Shown piece by piece: positions 28,832-30,574 of a DNA stretch of 30,574 bases (position 1 is the stretch's first letter; the number at the start of each line of letters is the position of its first letter). The stretch lies in the IMG/VR virus record IMGVR_UViG_3300043437_000592, positions 1 through 30,574 of that record; one strand, written 5' to 3'. The notes under the pieces are model-generated. The model did not search any database, was not told the DNA's origin, and was given only the letters and a program-made list of their open reading frames with translations. The stretch is from a virus. The translations under genes and the position numbers were made by a program.

Positions 28832-30574
28832 TCAAATCAGCTACAACGTCGTCATCGAGCGCTTCAAGGTCTTCGCGGACGGCCACTTCATGATTCGCCG
28901 CTTCTCGCACGGGCAGGTTGACGTCACCGATATAGACAAGGACCAGCTGTTCCCGTGGATGCACGTCACACCGGTGGACGTTCGCCTCGATGCTGGGGCT
29001 CGTGTTTACTCCTTCGACGTGATCTTCGCAGACATGCCAAGAGATAAGGAGGACGCCACCGACTACCAGCGCGAGGTGATTAGTGACTGCGTTCGGTTGT
29101 GCGAGGACCTTGTGAACGAGATTGCCAACGGTCTCGTTGTCTTTGGTGAGGATGTCGAACTGGAGGATGGCAGCACCATCACTCCTTTCATCGCTGAGTA
29201 CACTCACACCCTTTGCGGTGCCACTCTTGCCATCAGCATTTCCGTTCCAAACGATTACAGCGCCTGCGATATACCTGCAGACTGGAGCATCGGTGGCGGT
29301 GGATCAGCTACGCCACCATCACCTGCTGTTTCTCTTGTGCTCAAGGTCAATGGGGTCGACAACGTGGTGCAAAACGTGCTGGACTTAGAAGAAGGCACCA
29401 ATATGACTATCACGGACCTTGGTGACGGTCGCGTTCGGTTTGAAAGTACTGGAGGAGGCGGCATAAGCGAACTGCTGTGCACGGAGTTCAATGTCAACCA
29501 CCTCGCAGCTACAGGCAACCCATACATGGTGGGCGACCGGGTATTCTACAACGGCAACGTCTACCGGTGCATCGCTCAGAATGACGCTATATTACCAACG
29601 AACGCATCCTACTGGACGCTCGTTGGTGTGGGCTTCCGTATACGCCAAGCGCCTGTCGACTGGAATGCAACGAGCGGTGACTATCAAATCTTGAACAAGC
29701 CAACCATACCAAAAGGTTTGCAAGATGTGATTATTCAAGATGCTGTATTAACTCAAAACAATACTATTGATGCCAATGGCACTTTCTTAGTCTTAGATAA
29801 TCTCACTTCGCATTTTATAAATTTAAATGGCAAGTATGCTGTAACGGCAGAAGAAACAGACGATAAGACCGAAATAACTGCAGATTCAACTAATATAGAA
29901 TTACGCTATGAGGATAAATTAAATGCACATCAGGCTATCATAAGCGTGAGCGGAGATAGTAGTATTGAAAACAGCGTAGCGGGTTTATACGCAGTTAATC
30001 AATTTGGTTCGGTAGGCATTTCGGTTGGTGTCGATTCATCAGTTTTTCCTTCAATAGAAAATGAAGTCATTATAAAAACACCCGCCGTAGATGCAGGCAC
30101 CGCAACTAGTGGGCAAGTATTAACGCTAACGGATGCGGCAACAGGTCAAGTAGAATATACAACGGTAGGCGGTGGCACGGTCACATCGGTAGGCCTCACG
30201 ATGCCGAGCGCCTTCTCAGTGAGTGGCTCACCAGTTACCACTGCAGGAACACTTGCTATCACAGGCGCAGGACTTGCAACGCAATACGTGCGTGGTGATG
30301 GGCAACTCGCTAACTTTCCAACCACAAGTGGCGGCGGTTCATCGGTTAGTTACTATTTAAACGGCTCAATTAATCAAGGTACAATAGGCGGCAGCACGTA
30401 CTACCAAATGAGCAAAACAGCTGTATTTGGTGCGGGCACGGATTTCACTCGAACGAATGCAGCGGGCAATGGATTGATTGCACAATTTATTACGGATGCT
30501 AATGATCCAAATGTGTTATTAGTACCGGGTGGAAACTTTAACCTTGAACTTTATTTTAGCGCGTCATCGAGTGG
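28824..30574 (+). CDS. Tail fibre / receptor-binding protein, truncated by right window edge
   Basis: The frame is open from ATG 28824 to the last base, so 583 residues are visible and the stop lies outside the window. The first 160 residues are alpha/beta and acidic, possibly a tail-attachment part. Near 222-262 a segment of the form GDRVFYNGNVYRCI followed by a Trp resembles CBM5/12-type carbohydrate-binding modules. After about residue 293 the DNA becomes much more AT-rich and codon use shifts. A repeat-like segment near 453-500 (SVGLTMPSAFSVSGSPV; GTLAITGAGLATQYV) is of the type common in trimeric fibres. It would bind host surface glycans or proteins. The start overlaps the chaperone extension by 8 bases. 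Confidence 0.82.
   Translation, partial: MFNQISYNVVIERFKVFADGHFMIRRFSHGQVDVTDIDKDQLFPWMHVTPVDVRLDAGARVYSFDVIFADMPRDKEDATDYQREVISDCVRLCEDLVNEIANGLVVFGEDVELEDGSTITPFIAEYTHTLCGATLAISISVPNDYSACDIPADWSIGGGGSATPPSPAVSLVLKVNGVDNVVQNVLDLEEGTNMTITDLGDGRVRFESTGGGGISELLCTEFNVNHLAATGNPYMVGDRVFYNGNVYRCIAQNDAILPTNASYWTLVGVGFRIRQAPVDWNATSGDYQILNKPTIPKGLQDVIIQDAVLTQNNTIDANGTFLVLDNLTSHFINLNGKYAVTAEETDDKTEITADSTNIELRYEDKLNAHQAIISVSGDSSIENSVAGLYAVNQFGSVGISVGVDSSVFPSIENEVIIKTPAVDAGTATSGQVLTLTDAATGQVEYTTVGGGTVTSVGLTMPSAFSVSGSPVTTAGTLAITGAGLATQYVRGDGQLANFPTTSGGGSSVSYYLNGSINQGTIGGSTYYQMSKTAVFGAGTDFTRTNAAGNGLIAQFITDANDPNVLLVPGGNFNLELYFSASSS

Noticed and set aside
1-30574. tRNA genes, CRISPR arrays, insertion sequences, integrase and attachment sites
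   Set aside because: I looked for cloverleaf-like, spaced-repeat and transposase patterns by eye on both strands and saw none; weak examples could be missed.

Overview
The window is about 30.6 kb of a tailed, siphovirus-like bacteriophage, or a prophage of one, whose host is most likely a member of the Bacteroidota. The host inference rests on three things seen in the sequence. Start codons lack Shine-Dalgarno motifs. Several intergenic gaps carry TTG / TAnnTTTG promoter elements of the Bacteroidota type (before 7592 on the minus strand, 21680 on the minus strand, 26777 on the plus strand). The tape-measure, portal, XkdF-type protease and tail proteins resemble those I know from phages of this phylum. 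No integrase, tRNA or CRISPR array is visible. Genes are packed tightly, mostly with ATGA stop/start overlaps, and no gene-free stretch exceeds about 150 bases.

Layout. (1) 1-14303, mainly rightward: a tail protein cut by the left edge, a 58-residue membrane protein, tape measure, XkdF-like maturation protease, scaffold-like protein, major capsid, tail-tube-like protein, a small structural protein, portal with a Cys/His-rich tail, head-tail connector, two holin-like proteins and an M15 endolysin. A leftward two-gene cassette sits inside this module (5356-7592). It encodes a subtilisin-family protease with C-terminal CARDB-like domains and a DUF1508-like 58-residue protein, and it has its own promoter and a shared terminator. 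(2) 14332-24037, leftward: about twenty genes, read from right to left, encode an XRE-like regulator, a protein resembling DnaA domain IV, an SSB-like protein, the large terminase subunit, small unknowns, a Rad52-like annealing protein, a YqaJ-type exonuclease, a helicase-loader-like protein, DnaB helicase, NinG and an AT-rich PAPS-reductase-family gene. (3) 24112-30574, rightward: a sigma-factor-like protein, a Cys-rich protein, a ParB-methyltransferase fusion, two AT-rich unknowns, a small-terminase-like protein, a tail-assembly-chaperone pair joined by a predicted -1 frameshift on a run of nine T, and a large tail fibre that runs off the right edge.

How it fits together. The leftward and last rightward units start from a compact divergent promoter at 24086-24101 between the XRE-like regulator and the sigma-like gene, which probably acts as the main switch. 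The leftward and first rightward units converge on a bidirectional terminator at 14302-14330. Replication (DnaA-like, loader, DnaB, SSB-like) and recombination (Rad52-like, YqaJ, NinG) are encoded together. Unusually, terL lies among them while the terS-like gene is about 4.6 kb away on the opposite strand next to tail genes. Both window ends fall in tail genes, so the whole genome may be a circular or circularly permuted molecule only slightly longer than the window. That is an inference.

The most interesting observations are the frameshifted tail chaperone, the inverted protease/DUF1508 cassette, the abutting divergent -7 boxes, the split terminase genes, the stand-alone DnaA-domain-IV-like protein and the AT-rich insertions. 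No entirely new system is proven here.
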